DNA from: Lacticaseibacillus baoqingensis
GTDB taxonomy: Bacteria > Bacillota > Bacilli > Lactobacillales > Lactobacillaceae
Direction of reading: 5' to 3'
NCBI RefSeq assembly: GCF_003946165.1
Contig: NZ_RHOI01000010.1
Span: forward strand, 35,738-99,737
Length of the DNA: 64,000 bases
Made by a program: the position numbers and the translations under genes. The notes beneath the pieces were generated by a model. That model ran no database searches and was not told the origin of the DNA. It saw only the letters and a list, made by a program, of their open reading frames with translations. Below, one piece after another: positions 26,472 to 35,609 of the stretch. Within the stretch, counting starts at the first letter, position 1. Each line of letters opens with the position of its first letter.

Positions 26472-26483
26472 TTTCCCGGGAAA
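26472..26483. repeat. Palindrome TTTCCCGGGAAA, copy 2
   Basis: It shares ATTTCCCGGGAAA with 20080-20092. The location just after the XRE stop makes it a candidate boundary or binding site. Confidence 0.45.
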
Positions 26484-26820
26484 AGCCGCGATCAAATTAC
26501 TTTGACGGCGGCTCTTTTGATCGAGGCGATGACGGCCCAGCCCGCCTGTTTCAGCAGTAGAATCGACCTCAAAACCGCTTAACATCGTTGAGTCATGTCA
26601 CCAGCGCTGGCGGGACACATGAAGGGTGCTTGCAAGCAAAGCGTGTGACACCAGGGATGAAAAGGCCTTGCGAGCAACCTAGGCGTCACGCTGGTGCAAG
26701 GCGTCATCGCCGATGCGAGTCAAGCGGCCATTAGATCCGCGATCCGCGGATAGTCGTTTTTCGTGTTCAAAACCCGTATGCCGTTTCCATGGTTGACTTG
26801 CTGACGTTGATCAAGAGATA
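26484..26820. other. Gene-free interval ahead of the CyuA-like gene
   Basis: GCCGC...GCGGC followed by TCTTTT (26485-26517) is a probable XRE terminator. A hairpin with core CCAGCGCTGG (26595-26622) and several GTGACACCAG / CACGCTGGTG fragments follow. No ORF is credible; it may be degraded sequence. Confidence 0.4.
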
Positions 26821-26824
26821 ATAA

Positions 26825-26856
26825 TGATAGCGTTTTCACCGAAATCTGCGTACAAT
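26825..26856 (+). promoter_or_regulatory. Promoter region with cre site for the CyuA-like gene
   Basis: TGATAGCGTTTTCA (26825-26838) matches the CcpA consensus at 13 of 14 positions. TACAAT (26851-26856) is a likely -10, which would put the cre over the -35 area. Catabolite control is therefore likely. Confidence 0.6.
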
Positions 26857-26889
26857 AGTGATTAAAGCGGCAGATAGGAGCGTTCAAAA

Positions 26890-28203
26890 ATGTCCGATGC
26901 AGATTTGTTCTTACATTGTTTACGCGCGGAAGTGGCGCCAGCTACCGGCTGTACCGAGCCGATCGCGATCGCGTATGCGGCGGCTAACGCGCTGACCTAC
27001 TTAGAAGATGACACGATTGAAGCTATTACGGTGCGCGTATCACCGAATGTGATGAAGAATACTATGGCGGTGATGGTGCCGGGTGTTGGTGAACCAGGGC
27101 TGGCGGTGGCTGCTGCTGCCGGGGCAGTGGCAGGAGATCCTGATGCCGGCTTAGATGTGATCGCCGCGATCACCATGGCACAAGTCGCTGCGATCAAGCA
27201 ATTAGCCCATTCAGGCCGGGTCCATACCAGCATGGCCGCAGTGGCTGATGATCTGTATGTCGCGGTAAAAGTGACGACTCGTGCAGGGTGGGCACAGGTG
27301 GAAATTGCGGGCAGCCACACCAATATTTATCGTGTCGAAAAAAACGGCACACGGTTAATTGACCAGCCTAAGCCGGCAGCACATGCTCGTTCTGCGCAAA
27401 AAGCGGCCTTACAACAAGTCAGTTTACAGCGGATCTGGGATTTTGCCACGACGGTGCCGCTGGCGAAGATCACCTTCATGCAAGCCGCGGATAAACTGAA
27501 TTGGGCCTTAGCAGAAGCTGGGTTAACGCAAGCTTATGGCTTAGGCGTCGGCCGTGCTTACTCACCAAAGCATGCGCTTGATGCTGAGGCTGATTTGGCA
27601 GCGCAGATCCAAGCTTATACGACTGCTGCCAGTGATGCGCGCATGGGTGGGGCTGCACTGCCGGCAATGAGTAATTCTGGTTCGGGGAATCAAGGTATCA
27701 CTGCCACGATCCCGATCAGCGTGATCGCACGCGCTCAAAATGTTGACCAGGAACACTTGTTGCGGGCCTTGACGCTAAGTCATTTGACGGCACTGTATGC
27801 GCATGCTTATTTGCCGGTATTAGGGCCGTTTTGTGCGACGGATACCGCAGCAATGGGGGCGGCAGTAGGCAGCAGTTACTTGTTGGCATTGGGGTATGCT
27901 GGGGCGTGCAAGGCGGTGCGCAACATGGCCGGAGATGCGCCGGGAATGGTTTGCGATGGCGCCGGCGCATCATGTGCCTTGAAAGTCGGCACGGCAGTCA
28001 ATTCCATGTATCGGGCGGTGCAGTTAGCCGCTCAAGATATCGTGGTGCCGGCAACCAATGGGCTGGTTTGCGCTGATGTCGATGAAACTATTCGCGGGAT
28101 CGGTCATTTAGGGACCGTGGGCATGCAAGGAGTCGATGCGGCGGTGTTGAACGTCATGTTGAATAAGCAAGCACCACGCATCACGATCAAGCCGCGGTCT
28201 TGA
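26890..28203 (+). CDS. L-cysteine desulfidase / serine dehydratase alpha-like protein (CyuA, UPF0597)
   Basis: A 437-residue cytosolic protein. The start EVAPATGCTEPIAIAYAAA (Cys21) and the C-terminal FCATDTAAMGAAVG, GMVCDGAGASCALKVG and Cys-containing TNGLVCADVDE are diagnostic of the UPF0597/CyuA family. The family is related to the iron-sulfur L-serine dehydratase alpha chain; the cysteines would hold a [4Fe-4S] cluster. Characterised relatives break cysteine into pyruvate, ammonia and sulfide. AGGAG precedes the ATG and a cre-like site lies upstream. No cysteine transporter is linked, so L-cysteine as substrate is by family only. Confidence 0.85.
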   Translation: MSDADLFLHCLRAEVAPATGCTEPIAIAYAAANALTYLEDDTIEAITVRVSPNVMKNTMAVMVPGVGEPGLAVAAAAGAVAGDPDAGLDVIAAITMAQVAAIKQLAHSGRVHTSMAAVADDLYVAVKVTTRAGWAQVEIAGSHTNIYRVEKNGTRLIDQPKPAAHARSAQKAALQQVSLQRIWDFATTVPLAKITFMQAADKLNWALAEAGLTQAYGLGVGRAYSPKHALDAEADLAAQIQAYTTAASDARMGGAALPAMSNSGSGNQGITATIPISVIARAQNVDQEHLLRALTLSHLTALYAHAYLPVLGPFCATDTAAMGAAVGSSYLLALGYAGACKAVRNMAGDAPGMVCDGAGASCALKVGTAVNSMYRAVQLAAQDIVVPATNGLVCADVDETIRGIGHLGTVGMQGVDAAVLNVMLNKQAPRITIKPRS

Positions 28204-28211
28204 TCACGGCT

Positions 28212-28242
28212 ATTGGGGTCAGGTCATGATCCCTTTTTTTGT
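28212..28242 (+). terminator. Weak terminator after the CyuA-like gene
   Basis: GGGGTC...GATCCC with seven T following. The stem is short and has one mismatch. Confidence 0.4.
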
Positions 28243-28397
28243 CCCATATCTCAATTTATTAATAGTTGGGTGTATCAGGCGTAAACTTAAGCATCGAAAA
28301 CATTTACTGAATTATTGCGAAAATGCGATAGTAGGGTCTGCCAGTGGCGTGATAGGGTGATAAAGCATTAAATCATGCTATTGGAGGATATTTTTTG

Positions 28398-31300
28398 ATG
28401 AGAAAAACGCGACTCGTTTCCCTGGCTGTCACGGCAGGTATCCTGTTTGGTCAGGCGGGACCTCTCACGACGATCCATGCGACAGAGACGCTGCCGCCAG
28501 AGTTGGCCCATTGGTCATTTGACGGTAATGCCAAAGACGCTACGGCGCAACACAATGGTCAAGTCACCGGTTCACCGCAATATACGCATGGGGTCAGTGG
28601 CCAAGCCTTACATATTACCAATCAACACGGCAGTAGTGGGCAGGCGGCGGATCAGTATGTGACCGTTGGTGATGCGACCACATTGCCGCTTGGCAAGCGC
28701 AATTTCGCTTTAAGTTTTTGGTTTAAGACCAAAGTCGGTACTGAAGGCGGCGGCGTCGTGATCGGGAACAAGGATTATAATTCCGGCTCGAATAAAGGGT
28801 TTGTCGTCGGCAATTTCAGCAATGATGTACGGATCAACTTGGCCAATGGACATTCACGGGTCGAAACCGCACGCATCGGCGGCGTGCATGATGACCAATG
28901 GCATCAATTTGTCGCCAATTATGATCGCAGCGGTAATTTAACCGCCTATGTGGACGGCCAACGCCGCTCCAGCAACTCATTGGCAGGGTTGGTCGACACG
29001 ACGGCTGACGGCGAAAAAATCGTCATCGGTGCTGATAGCCGCGGGAAATACGGACTATTAGACGGCCAAATCGATGAAATGGTAATGTATGGCGGCACCG
29101 TGCCGGAAAGCTTGATCGCCCGGCGCTATGTCGACACCTTAGCAACCAGTACCAGCGCCGATGCTGAAGCTATGCTGCAAGCCGCACACACAGCTGGCTT
29201 AGGCACCGCTGAGCAGCATGCGCAAGCGCACAAGCTGGCTGCTGCGATCGCTGCTTTGGTTGGGCATGGCAGCCAGCAACAGCTAACCAGCATGAACGCC
29301 CAGCTGCAGGCGTTATTAGAAGCCATCAAGGCCACGCCGCAAGCTACTGTGGATCATGTCTTGCAGGCAAATTTTGATCATAATGATGCCGGGGATGCGC
29401 AAGGCCATCATCCCGGTGCTGTAGCCGGCCAGCCGACTTTTGTCGACGGGGTGAAAGGCAAGGCTGTGCGCTTGGTCAATCGGGCCGGCAGCCAGCCGCA
29501 GTTTATCGATTTTGGCCCGGTCAAGCTTGGCGCCGGCAGTTTCAGTACCAGCTTTTGGTATAAGAGCCAAGATGCGCCGAGCAGCGATGCGCTTTTTGGG
29601 GTAAAAAATTGGCAAACGGCGCAAACGCCTGGCTGGAGTATCGCGCGCAGTCAACAAGGCTTAGCCATGACGGCCACTGATGGACGCACCAACGTTAAGA
29701 CCCCAGCCAAACAGTTAAATGATGGTCAGTGGCATTTCGTCGTCACGACTGTCGACCGGATGGCACAACAGTTGGCATTGTACGTGGATAATACCCAACA
29801 GCCGCTGGCAACGGCACCGCTGGGCAATTTAAGCGGCGCGTTAGATGATGGACGGTTGACCTTAGGGACAGATGCAGGCCATCATTATTCTGTTTCAGAT
29901 GTTACCGTTGACGAAGTGAATGTTTACGCTCATCCGCTGTCGGCTGGCGAACGCGCTGGGTTGTATCTGCCCGTGCTAGGTGATCTTAAAGCGCATGAAG
30001 CGGCGGACTTTGAGCACGCTCATCCACAAGCTGATGCAGACAAAAAACAAGCCCTCGAAGCGATCCAAAAGCGTTTAGACGCCTTGAACGCTCAAAGCGG
30101 GGATGTATCGCGGACATTACGGGACTACGAACTGACCAAGGAATATTATTTGGATTCTGAGGCCAAAGCGGATGTGACCTTTAATGTCTTTTCAGATGTC
30201 CACGTTGGGCGCGGTCAATCTGCGACCCAATTTGCCACGGCGATGCAAGATCTCAATGCCTTGAGCCCGCAATCAGATGCCGTAATGTTTACCGGCGATA
30301 ACACCGATTATGGGACCGTGGCCCAAGACGCCACATTTTATGATACGATCAAGCACTATACTGCACGCAAGGTGCCGATCGTGGCCAATGGGAATCATGA
30401 TGTGCGCTGGCAAGGCACGCCAAACATTGGCCAGCCAAGCGATCCGCAGATCCCGACGACTGCTCCTGGCGGCACGACGCCAGCGTTTGCGCGATACTTG
30501 CAGTTCAATGGTCCTTACATGGTCAATTCCCGGACGCATGATGATCCAAGCAAGCGCGGACAATTGTATTGGGATCAATGGGTGCATGGGTATCATTTCA
30601 TCGCGTTGAATACTGAACGTGATCTAAAAGATCAAGCCTATATTTCAGCTGAGCAGATCGCTTGGTTGAAAAAAACACTGGCCATCGACGCGCGTGCGGA
30701 TAAGCCGATCTTTATCGCCTTGCACCAAGCGTTCAAAGGGACCAGTGACCATGAACGCGCCGATTGGATCGCTGGTGGTGAAACAGAATTGAAGGCCGCT
30801 TTGAAGGCGTATCCGCAAGCGGTAACGTTCACCGGGCACGTGCATAATGGCCCAGATCTGGTCGATCATTTTGCCCAAGGCTATGGCCATGTGGTCGATA
30901 TGCCAAGTTTTGTCAACGCTGATTATGGGAGCAATCGCCAAGGCCAAAACGGGTATCAAATCAGTGTCCATGGGCGTCAAGTAACGGTGCGGATGCGTGA
31001 TTTTGCCCATGACCAGTGGCGTGAAACGAAGCGGTTGGATTTTGACGTGACCAGCGTTGACCCAGCAACAACGGCAACCGTGCTGCCAAAGTCGAGTTAT
31101 CAGCTCAAAGCGGCCAGCCAAACGTCAGAAGATACGGCCCACAAAGAAGGACCAGCCGCGTATTTGAATGACGATCAGCGCCAAACCAGTTGGCACTCGC
31201 AACCTAACGCTGATTTGAAGCAAGCTGCTGTTGAATTCAGCTTCGACAAGAAAACACCGGTCAGCGGGATCTATTACCAACCGTACGCCGGTTATAGTTA

Positions 31301-31964
31301 TCACTGTGATTCCAACGGGAACATCACCCGTTACCAAATTGAAACCAGCACCGACTTTGGGCAGACGTATCAAATCGTGGCCCGGGGTAATTTTGCCGAT
31401 GGCTTAAAAGCAAAAGTGGCTGAATTCCCGAAAGCAGCCGTCACCAACGTCCGCTTAGTACCGTTAGAAACCTATTTGACGCGGCAACAAACGCGCGCGG
31501 TCCCGTATGTGGCAGCAGGCGAGCTGAAGCCGGTATTAGTCAAAGAGTCTGCGGTGGTCCCAGGGCCAACACCTGAAAAACCGGATCAAAAGCCAGGTGA
31601 GAAGCCAGGTGAGAAGCCAGGTGAAAAGCCAAGCGAGAAGCCGGATCAAAAACCAGGTGAAAAGCCGGATCAAAAGCCGGATCAAAAGCCAAACGAGAAG
31701 CCAGGACAAAAACCAGGCGAGAAGCCAGGGCAAAAGCCTGGTGAAACCCCCAAGCCAACACCTGGCTCTGACCAGAAGAACCAAGCAGGTGCTGCAACTA
31801 ACCATGGCGCAGCAGCTCAACCTGCTGATCAAGCCGCTAACGATGGTGCAACTGCAGATTTGCCTTTGACAGGTGAACAAAAGAACGTCGTATTGATGTT
31901 GTTAGGTGGTTTGCTGATCGTGGTGATCGGTGGCACGTATGTCTATCGTCGCCGGCAACAATAA
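28398..31964 (+). CDS. LPxTG surface protein: two LamG domains, metallophosphoesterase, discoidin-like domain
   Basis: A 1188-residue secreted, sortase-anchored protein. Order: signal peptide (1-29); LamG-type jelly roll 1 (about 35-245); helical linker; LamG 2 (about 320-520); calcineurin-like phosphoesterase (about 590-870) with FSDVHVG, GDNTDYG, GNHDVRW, ALHQAF and TGHVHNG metal ligands; a discoidin/F5-8C-like domain (about 905-1045); a Pro-Glu-Lys-Gln repeat spacer (1055-1120); and LPLTG (about 1155) with membrane helix and RRRQQ tail. It would be a wall-bound phosphatase or phosphodiesterase with glycan-binding modules. TTGGAGGAT sets the ATG at 28398. The substrate is unknown. Confidence 0.9.
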   Translation: MRKTRLVSLAVTAGILFGQAGPLTTIHATETLPPELAHWSFDGNAKDATAQHNGQVTGSPQYTHGVSGQALHITNQHGSSGQAADQYVTVGDATTLPLGKRNFALSFWFKTKVGTEGGGVVIGNKDYNSGSNKGFVVGNFSNDVRINLANGHSRVETARIGGVHDDQWHQFVANYDRSGNLTAYVDGQRRSSNSLAGLVDTTADGEKIVIGADSRGKYGLLDGQIDEMVMYGGTVPESLIARRYVDTLATSTSADAEAMLQAAHTAGLGTAEQHAQAHKLAAAIAALVGHGSQQQLTSMNAQLQALLEAIKATPQATVDHVLQANFDHNDAGDAQGHHPGAVAGQPTFVDGVKGKAVRLVNRAGSQPQFIDFGPVKLGAGSFSTSFWYKSQDAPSSDALFGVKNWQTAQTPGWSIARSQQGLAMTATDGRTNVKTPAKQLNDGQWHFVVTTVDRMAQQLALYVDNTQQPLATAPLGNLSGALDDGRLTLGTDAGHHYSVSDVTVDEVNVYAHPLSAGERAGLYLPVLGDLKAHEAADFEHAHPQADADKKQALEAIQKRLDALNAQSGDVSRTLRDYELTKEYYLDSEAKADVTFNVFSDVHVGRGQSATQFATAMQDLNALSPQSDAVMFTGDNTDYGTVAQDATFYDTIKHYTARKVPIVANGNHDVRWQGTPNIGQPSDPQIPTTAPGGTTPAFARYLQFNGPYMVNSRTHDDPSKRGQLYWDQWVHGYHFIALNTERDLKDQAYISAEQIAWLKKTLAIDARADKPIFIALHQAFKGTSDHERADWIAGGETELKAALKAYPQAVTFTGHVHNGPDLVDHFAQGYGHVVDMPSFVNADYGSNRQGQNGYQISVHGRQVTVRMRDFAHDQWRETKRLDFDVTSVDPATTATVLPKSSYQLKAASQTSEDTAHKEGPAAYLNDDQRQTSWHSQPNADLKQAAVEFSFDKKTPVSGIYYQPYAGYSYHCDSNGNITRYQIETSTDFGQTYQIVARGNFADGLKAKVAEFPKAAVTNVRLVPLETYLTRQQTRAVPYVAAGELKPVLVKESAVVPGPTPEKPDQKPGEKPGEKPGEKPSEKPDQKPGEKPDQKPDQKPNEKPGQKPGEKPGQKPGETPKPTPGSDQKNQAGAATNHGAAAQPADQAANDGATADLPLTGEQKNVVLMLLGGLLIVVIGGTYVYRRRQQ

Positions 31965-31978
31965 TAATTAAAACATTG

Positions 31979-32022
31979 ACCGTGAGTCGCGCCTGATGCC
32001 AAGGATCGCCTCACGGTTTTTG
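31979..32022 (+). terminator. Terminator of the LPxTG phosphoesterase gene
   Basis: ACCGTGAG and CTCACGGT enclose a 23-base loop, followed by TTTTTG. Confidence 0.75.
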
Positions 32023-32157
32023 TGCGTTGTTGGTAGCTGGATCGGCAATGAAGACGGCAAGTCTAAAAATTAATTCAGAGAAATGTTGTTTACCTATATA
32101 AAAGTTACTAATTTTTAGCTAGAATAGGATTATTCTGCATGAAAGAAGCGACATACT

Positions 32158-32550
32158 TTGCGATATTCTCGTTTGCGCGCGTTAGCTGAGCTGGTGACAG
32201 TCTTATTGATCGTCTCGGCGGCTTGGTTCGCGTTGCGCCCGGCGACAGCCCATAGCGCCCATTATACCCTCGACAAAGCGGCCATCACCTATGATGGTCA
32301 AGTACTCAAAGGCAAATTCAGCGGTCCAGGCACGCTGACCTTTAAAAATGGCGACCATTATCGCGGAACGTTCAAAGCGGGCCGCTTTAATGGTCGAGGC
32401 ACTTATACCTCCCACCATGGTTGGCAATATCAAGGCCAATTTAAAGCCGGTGTGATGCAAGGCCAAGGAACATTGACAACTGCACATAAGACATACAAGG
32501 GGACATTCAACAATGGGGTATTCAACCACACATCAGTCGAAAAGGATTAA
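32158..32550 (+). CDS. Membrane-anchored MORN-repeat protein
   Basis: A 130-residue protein with one N-terminal membrane helix (about residues 10-28) and an extracellular part of four to five MORN motifs: YDGQVLKGKFSGPGTLTF, NGDHYRGTFKAGRFNGRGTY, GWQYQGQFKAGVMQGQGTL and KTYKGTFNNGVF. The start is TTG at 32158; an in-frame stop at 32140-32142 excludes anything much longer, and the ribosome site (GAAAGAAG) is weak. Its 3' end overlaps the acyltransferase gene by 38 bases in another frame, so the two are coupled and may act together at the envelope. Bacterial MORN functions are poorly known. Confidence 0.75.
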   Translation: MRYSRLRALAELVTVLLIVSAAWFALRPATAHSAHYTLDKAAITYDGQVLKGKFSGPGTLTFKNGDHYRGTFKAGRFNGRGTYTSHHGWQYQGQFKAGVMQGQGTLTTAHKTYKGTFNNGVFNHTSVEKD

Positions 32551-34441
32551 GTGGTTTAGTTTAGTCCGGATCACCGGGTTGATTTTAGTACTGACTTATC
32601 ATTTTTTTCAGACGCGCTTTCCTGGAGGCTTTATTGGCGTTGACGTCTTTTTTGCCTTTTCAGGCTTTTTGATCACCAGTTTGATGGTCGACGAAGCTGC
32701 ACGAACGCGTGATTTTCACTTATTGGCGTTTTACCGGCGCCGGTTTTACCGGATCGTACCACCGCTAGTGTTGGCGGTGTTGATCGTGGTACCGCTAACG
32801 CTGATTGTCACGCCTGACATGATCACCGGGTTAGGCCAGCAGGTGGCAGCAGCAGTAGGCTTTGTGACGAATTATTTTGAAATCGCCACTGGCGGCAGCT
32901 ATGAGACGAAGTTTATCCCGCATCTTTTTGTGCACACGTGGTCTTTGGCCGTGGAAATGCACTTTTACCTTTTGTGGGGCTTAGTCAGCTGGGTGTTAGC
33001 GCGGCTGTTTTTGTGGCACGGCGGCGACGATTATCGCCGTTTTGCCCATTATCGGGCAGCTTTAGGCGTGGTCGCGGCAGTCTTAGCAGTTGGCAGTTAT
33101 GCGGCGATGGCGTGGCGCGCGCAAGGACTGCATGAATTTTCGCCAGTGTATTTTTCCAGCGTGACGCATAGTTTTCCATTTTATCTGGGGGCGGTGGTCG
33201 GTACCCTTAGTGGGATCACTACAGTCAGCCAGCCGCTGGCTTGGCTGAGTCGCAAAACGGCAGCTTGGCAAGCGAGCTTGGTGATGGTGTTGGCCGCAGG
33301 CGCCTTAGGTTATCTGGGCTTGACCTTGAAATTCGATCAGCTGGCGACTTATACGTTCGGCATGGTTTCTGCCGTCGTTTTGGCATGTGTGATGATTGTT
33401 GCGGCTCGGATCTTGCATGAGCATACGCCTTTTGCCAAAGAACCTAAGGTGATCACCTTTTTAGCAGATACTTCTTATAGTTTGTATCTGTATCATTGGC
33501 CGCTATACGTGATCTTTTCCCGCTTAATGAACAACACTGCGGCGGTCGTGTTGACCGTTGCGTTAGGGCTGTGTTTATCTGCCTTGTCGTATTATGTCGT
33601 GGAACCTGTGATCGCCGGTCGGCCGGCGCACTTATTGGCATGGCGGCCGCGCGGCTGGCGGATCGCGCTGCCAATAAGCTTGGCGACTATCGCTTTAGTG
33701 GCAGTCAGCGGCTGGCGGATCCAATCCGCGCCGACGATGTCCAAACTTGAACAAACCTTGTGGATCGGCAATCTCTATCAAGACCGCGACCAAGCGGATC
33801 AAGCAGGCGCAATGGCGATGGCAGCAGAAAAGCCTAAGCCGGCCGCTCCAGTTCCTGTGGCCAGCCACGATACTGATGATTACCGCAGCCATAATCAAAA
33901 AAGTACGGCTGCCAAACACGGGATCCCTAGCGGCGTATCGATCATTGGTGATTCTGTGACCTTAGGGACCCGTCGATATCTGCAGCCGCATGTGGCCGAT
34001 TCGGCCGTGGATGCAGAAGGCGATCGCACCATGGACTTGGCTTATCAAGTGATGATGGCGCAGCAAAAAGCCAAACAGCTGCGTGAGTTCGTGGTGATCT
34101 GTATTGGCACGAATGCGTTAGATGATTATGCCGAACAGCTTCAAAAGGTGCTCAAAGACTTGGCACCAGGGCATAAATTAGTCTTGATGACACCTTATAA
34201 TCAAAAGGCTGCCCCGGATTGGAACTCGTCTAAATTGGCAGTGATCGAACGGAAGTTACCCGCTCAATATCCGTGGATCACAGTGGCTGATTGGGAAAAA
34301 GTTGCTGCACAGCATCCGGAAGTCTTTGCCGGCACCGATGGCGTGCATTTTGCCGGGCGTGCCGCTGGGGATAAGATTTATGCGGAAACGATCAATGCCG
34401 CATTGATCACTGCCGCCAAGCGGCCAGCTAAAGGCAAATAG
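32513..34441 (+). CDS. oatA: OatA-like membrane O-acyltransferase with SGNH domain
   Basis: A 642-residue protein: acyltransferase-3 membrane domain (about residues 10-375; VLTYHFFQTRFPGGFIGVDVFFAFSGFLI near the start, RRRFYRIVPP loop) and an extracellular SGNH esterase-like domain (about 475-635) with GDSVTLG, IGTNALDDY and GTDGVHFAG carrying the Ser, Asn and Asp/His positions. This is the architecture of peptidoglycan O-acetyltransferase OatA, which O-acetylates muramic acid and gives lysozyme resistance. Other polymers such as teichoic acids could be the target. AAGGGGA precedes the ATG; translation overlaps the MORN gene. A perfect hairpin terminator follows. Confidence 0.88.
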   Translation: MGYSTTHQSKRIKWFSLVRITGLILVLTYHFFQTRFPGGFIGVDVFFAFSGFLITSLMVDEAARTRDFHLLAFYRRRFYRIVPPLVLAVLIVVPLTLIVTPDMITGLGQQVAAAVGFVTNYFEIATGGSYETKFIPHLFVHTWSLAVEMHFYLLWGLVSWVLARLFLWHGGDDYRRFAHYRAALGVVAAVLAVGSYAAMAWRAQGLHEFSPVYFSSVTHSFPFYLGAVVGTLSGITTVSQPLAWLSRKTAAWQASLVMVLAAGALGYLGLTLKFDQLATYTFGMVSAVVLACVMIVAARILHEHTPFAKEPKVITFLADTSYSLYLYHWPLYVIFSRLMNNTAAVVLTVALGLCLSALSYYVVEPVIAGRPAHLLAWRPRGWRIALPISLATIALVAVSGWRIQSAPTMSKLEQTLWIGNLYQDRDQADQAGAMAMAAEKPKPAAPVPVASHDTDDYRSHNQKSTAAKHGIPSGVSIIGDSVTLGTRRYLQPHVADSAVDAEGDRTMDLAYQVMMAQQKAKQLREFVVICIGTNALDDYAEQLQKVLKDLAPGHKLVLMTPYNQKAAPDWNSSKLAVIERKLPAQYPWITVADWEKVAAQHPEVFAGTDGVHFAGRAAGDKIYAETINAALITAAKRPAKGK

Positions 34442-34450
34442 AGCCGCTCG

Positions 34451-34500
34451 CGTCCTTGCAAGACGATTCAATCACTGAATCGTCTTGCAAGGACGTTTTT
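34451..34500 (+). terminator. Perfect 20-pair terminator after the OatA-like gene
   Basis: Arms at 34451-34470 and 34476-34495 are fully complementary, with CGATTCA/TGAATCG at the apex as in the recurring palindrome family, then TTTTT. It is best seen as a distant family member. Confidence 0.88.
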
Positions 34501-34593
34501 TAATGTGTGAGCGCAAACCGCACGAGTTGAAAAAGCACCCAGAGCTAGCGGGTTGGTGCTACACTGAAGCTAACCAATTTAGGAGGCGGCGCT

Positions 34594-35439
34594 ATGCAAA
34601 AAACGATTCTGATCACCGGGGCATCTAGCGGCATGGGCAAGGCGGCAACGATATTGTTCGCGCAACACGGCTGGACAGTTTTTGCCGGTGCAAGGCGTAC
34701 ACAATTGATCCCTACCGGCGAGAACATTCATCCTTTGGCGCTTGATGTGACTGATCATGCCAGCAACTCAGCATTTGTAGCGCAGGCAATGACGGGACAA
34801 ACGCGCTTGGATGTGTTGTTGAATAATGCCGGGTACGGCGAATTTGGGCCGCTTGAAGAAGTACCGCTTAAAGCCGCGCGGCAACAGTTAGAAACCAACT
34901 TGTTAGGGGCGGCAGATCTGACGCAGCTGGTGTTACCGTTAATGCGTCGGCAAGGATTCGGACGCATCATTAACAATTCCAGTATCGGCGGGGACATGTA
35001 TTCACCGCTAGGCGGGTGGTATTACGTTTCCAAACATGCGTTGAATGTTTGGTCTGATACGCTTGATACTGAGATCCGCCAATTTGGGTTGCGTTCCATA
35101 GTGGTCGAACCAGGGGGCACGGAGTCGAATTGGTCCACCATCGCCATGCAACATGCACAGGCGAATTTGCACCCAGATTCGCCGTATCAGGCTTTGACCA
35201 CCGGCTTTTTGACCGTGTTTGAGCGGTTTTTGGGGACTTCTTCGGCGACGTCTGCTGATCTGGCGGCAGTTTTTTATCAAGCGGCGACAGCCAAACGCCC
35301 GCACCGGCGCTACTTCAATGCCTGCAGTGACCGCCTGGTTGCCCGGTTTGCCCGCGTGCATCCGGAGATGTTCGCCCAGCTCATGGCTTGGGCCAGCCGT
35401 TTGGCACTTGGCGTTGCAAAATACGCGCGGGCCAAGTGA
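34594..35439 (+). CDS. Short-chain dehydrogenase/reductase (SDR)
   Basis: A 281-residue classical SDR: cofactor loop TGASSGMGK (residues 8-16), NNAGYGEFG (about 78), the catalytic Ser in NNSSIGG (about 128) and YYVSK (Tyr/Lys, about 146-150). The acidic/basic pattern after the first strand (AGARR) suggests NADP. AGGAGGCGGC precedes the ATG. It is monocistronic; a C-terminal extension of about 40 residues resembles other lactobacillar SDRs of unknown substrate. Confidence 0.92.
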   Translation: MQKTILITGASSGMGKAATILFAQHGWTVFAGARRTQLIPTGENIHPLALDVTDHASNSAFVAQAMTGQTRLDVLLNNAGYGEFGPLEEVPLKAARQQLETNLLGAADLTQLVLPLMRRQGFGRIINNSSIGGDMYSPLGGWYYVSKHALNVWSDTLDTEIRQFGLRSIVVEPGGTESNWSTIAMQHAQANLHPDSPYQALTTGFLTVFERFLGTSSATSADLAAVFYQAATAKRPHRRYFNACSDRLVARFARVHPEMFAQLMAWASRLALGVAKYARAK

Positions 35440-35609
35440 CAGTCGCGCTGTTTCGGCGCGTCTGCATGTTAAAAGCGGCAAAATACGGGCTGCAGGGTTT
35501 TTAGAAGCAGAGTAATTTACGGCTAAGTAGTTCATTTATTTTATTAAAACGCGTATGATAAGGTAAAGCTACTGTGGGGTAGTCAAAAATTTTTTTGGAG
35601 GACTGTAAC

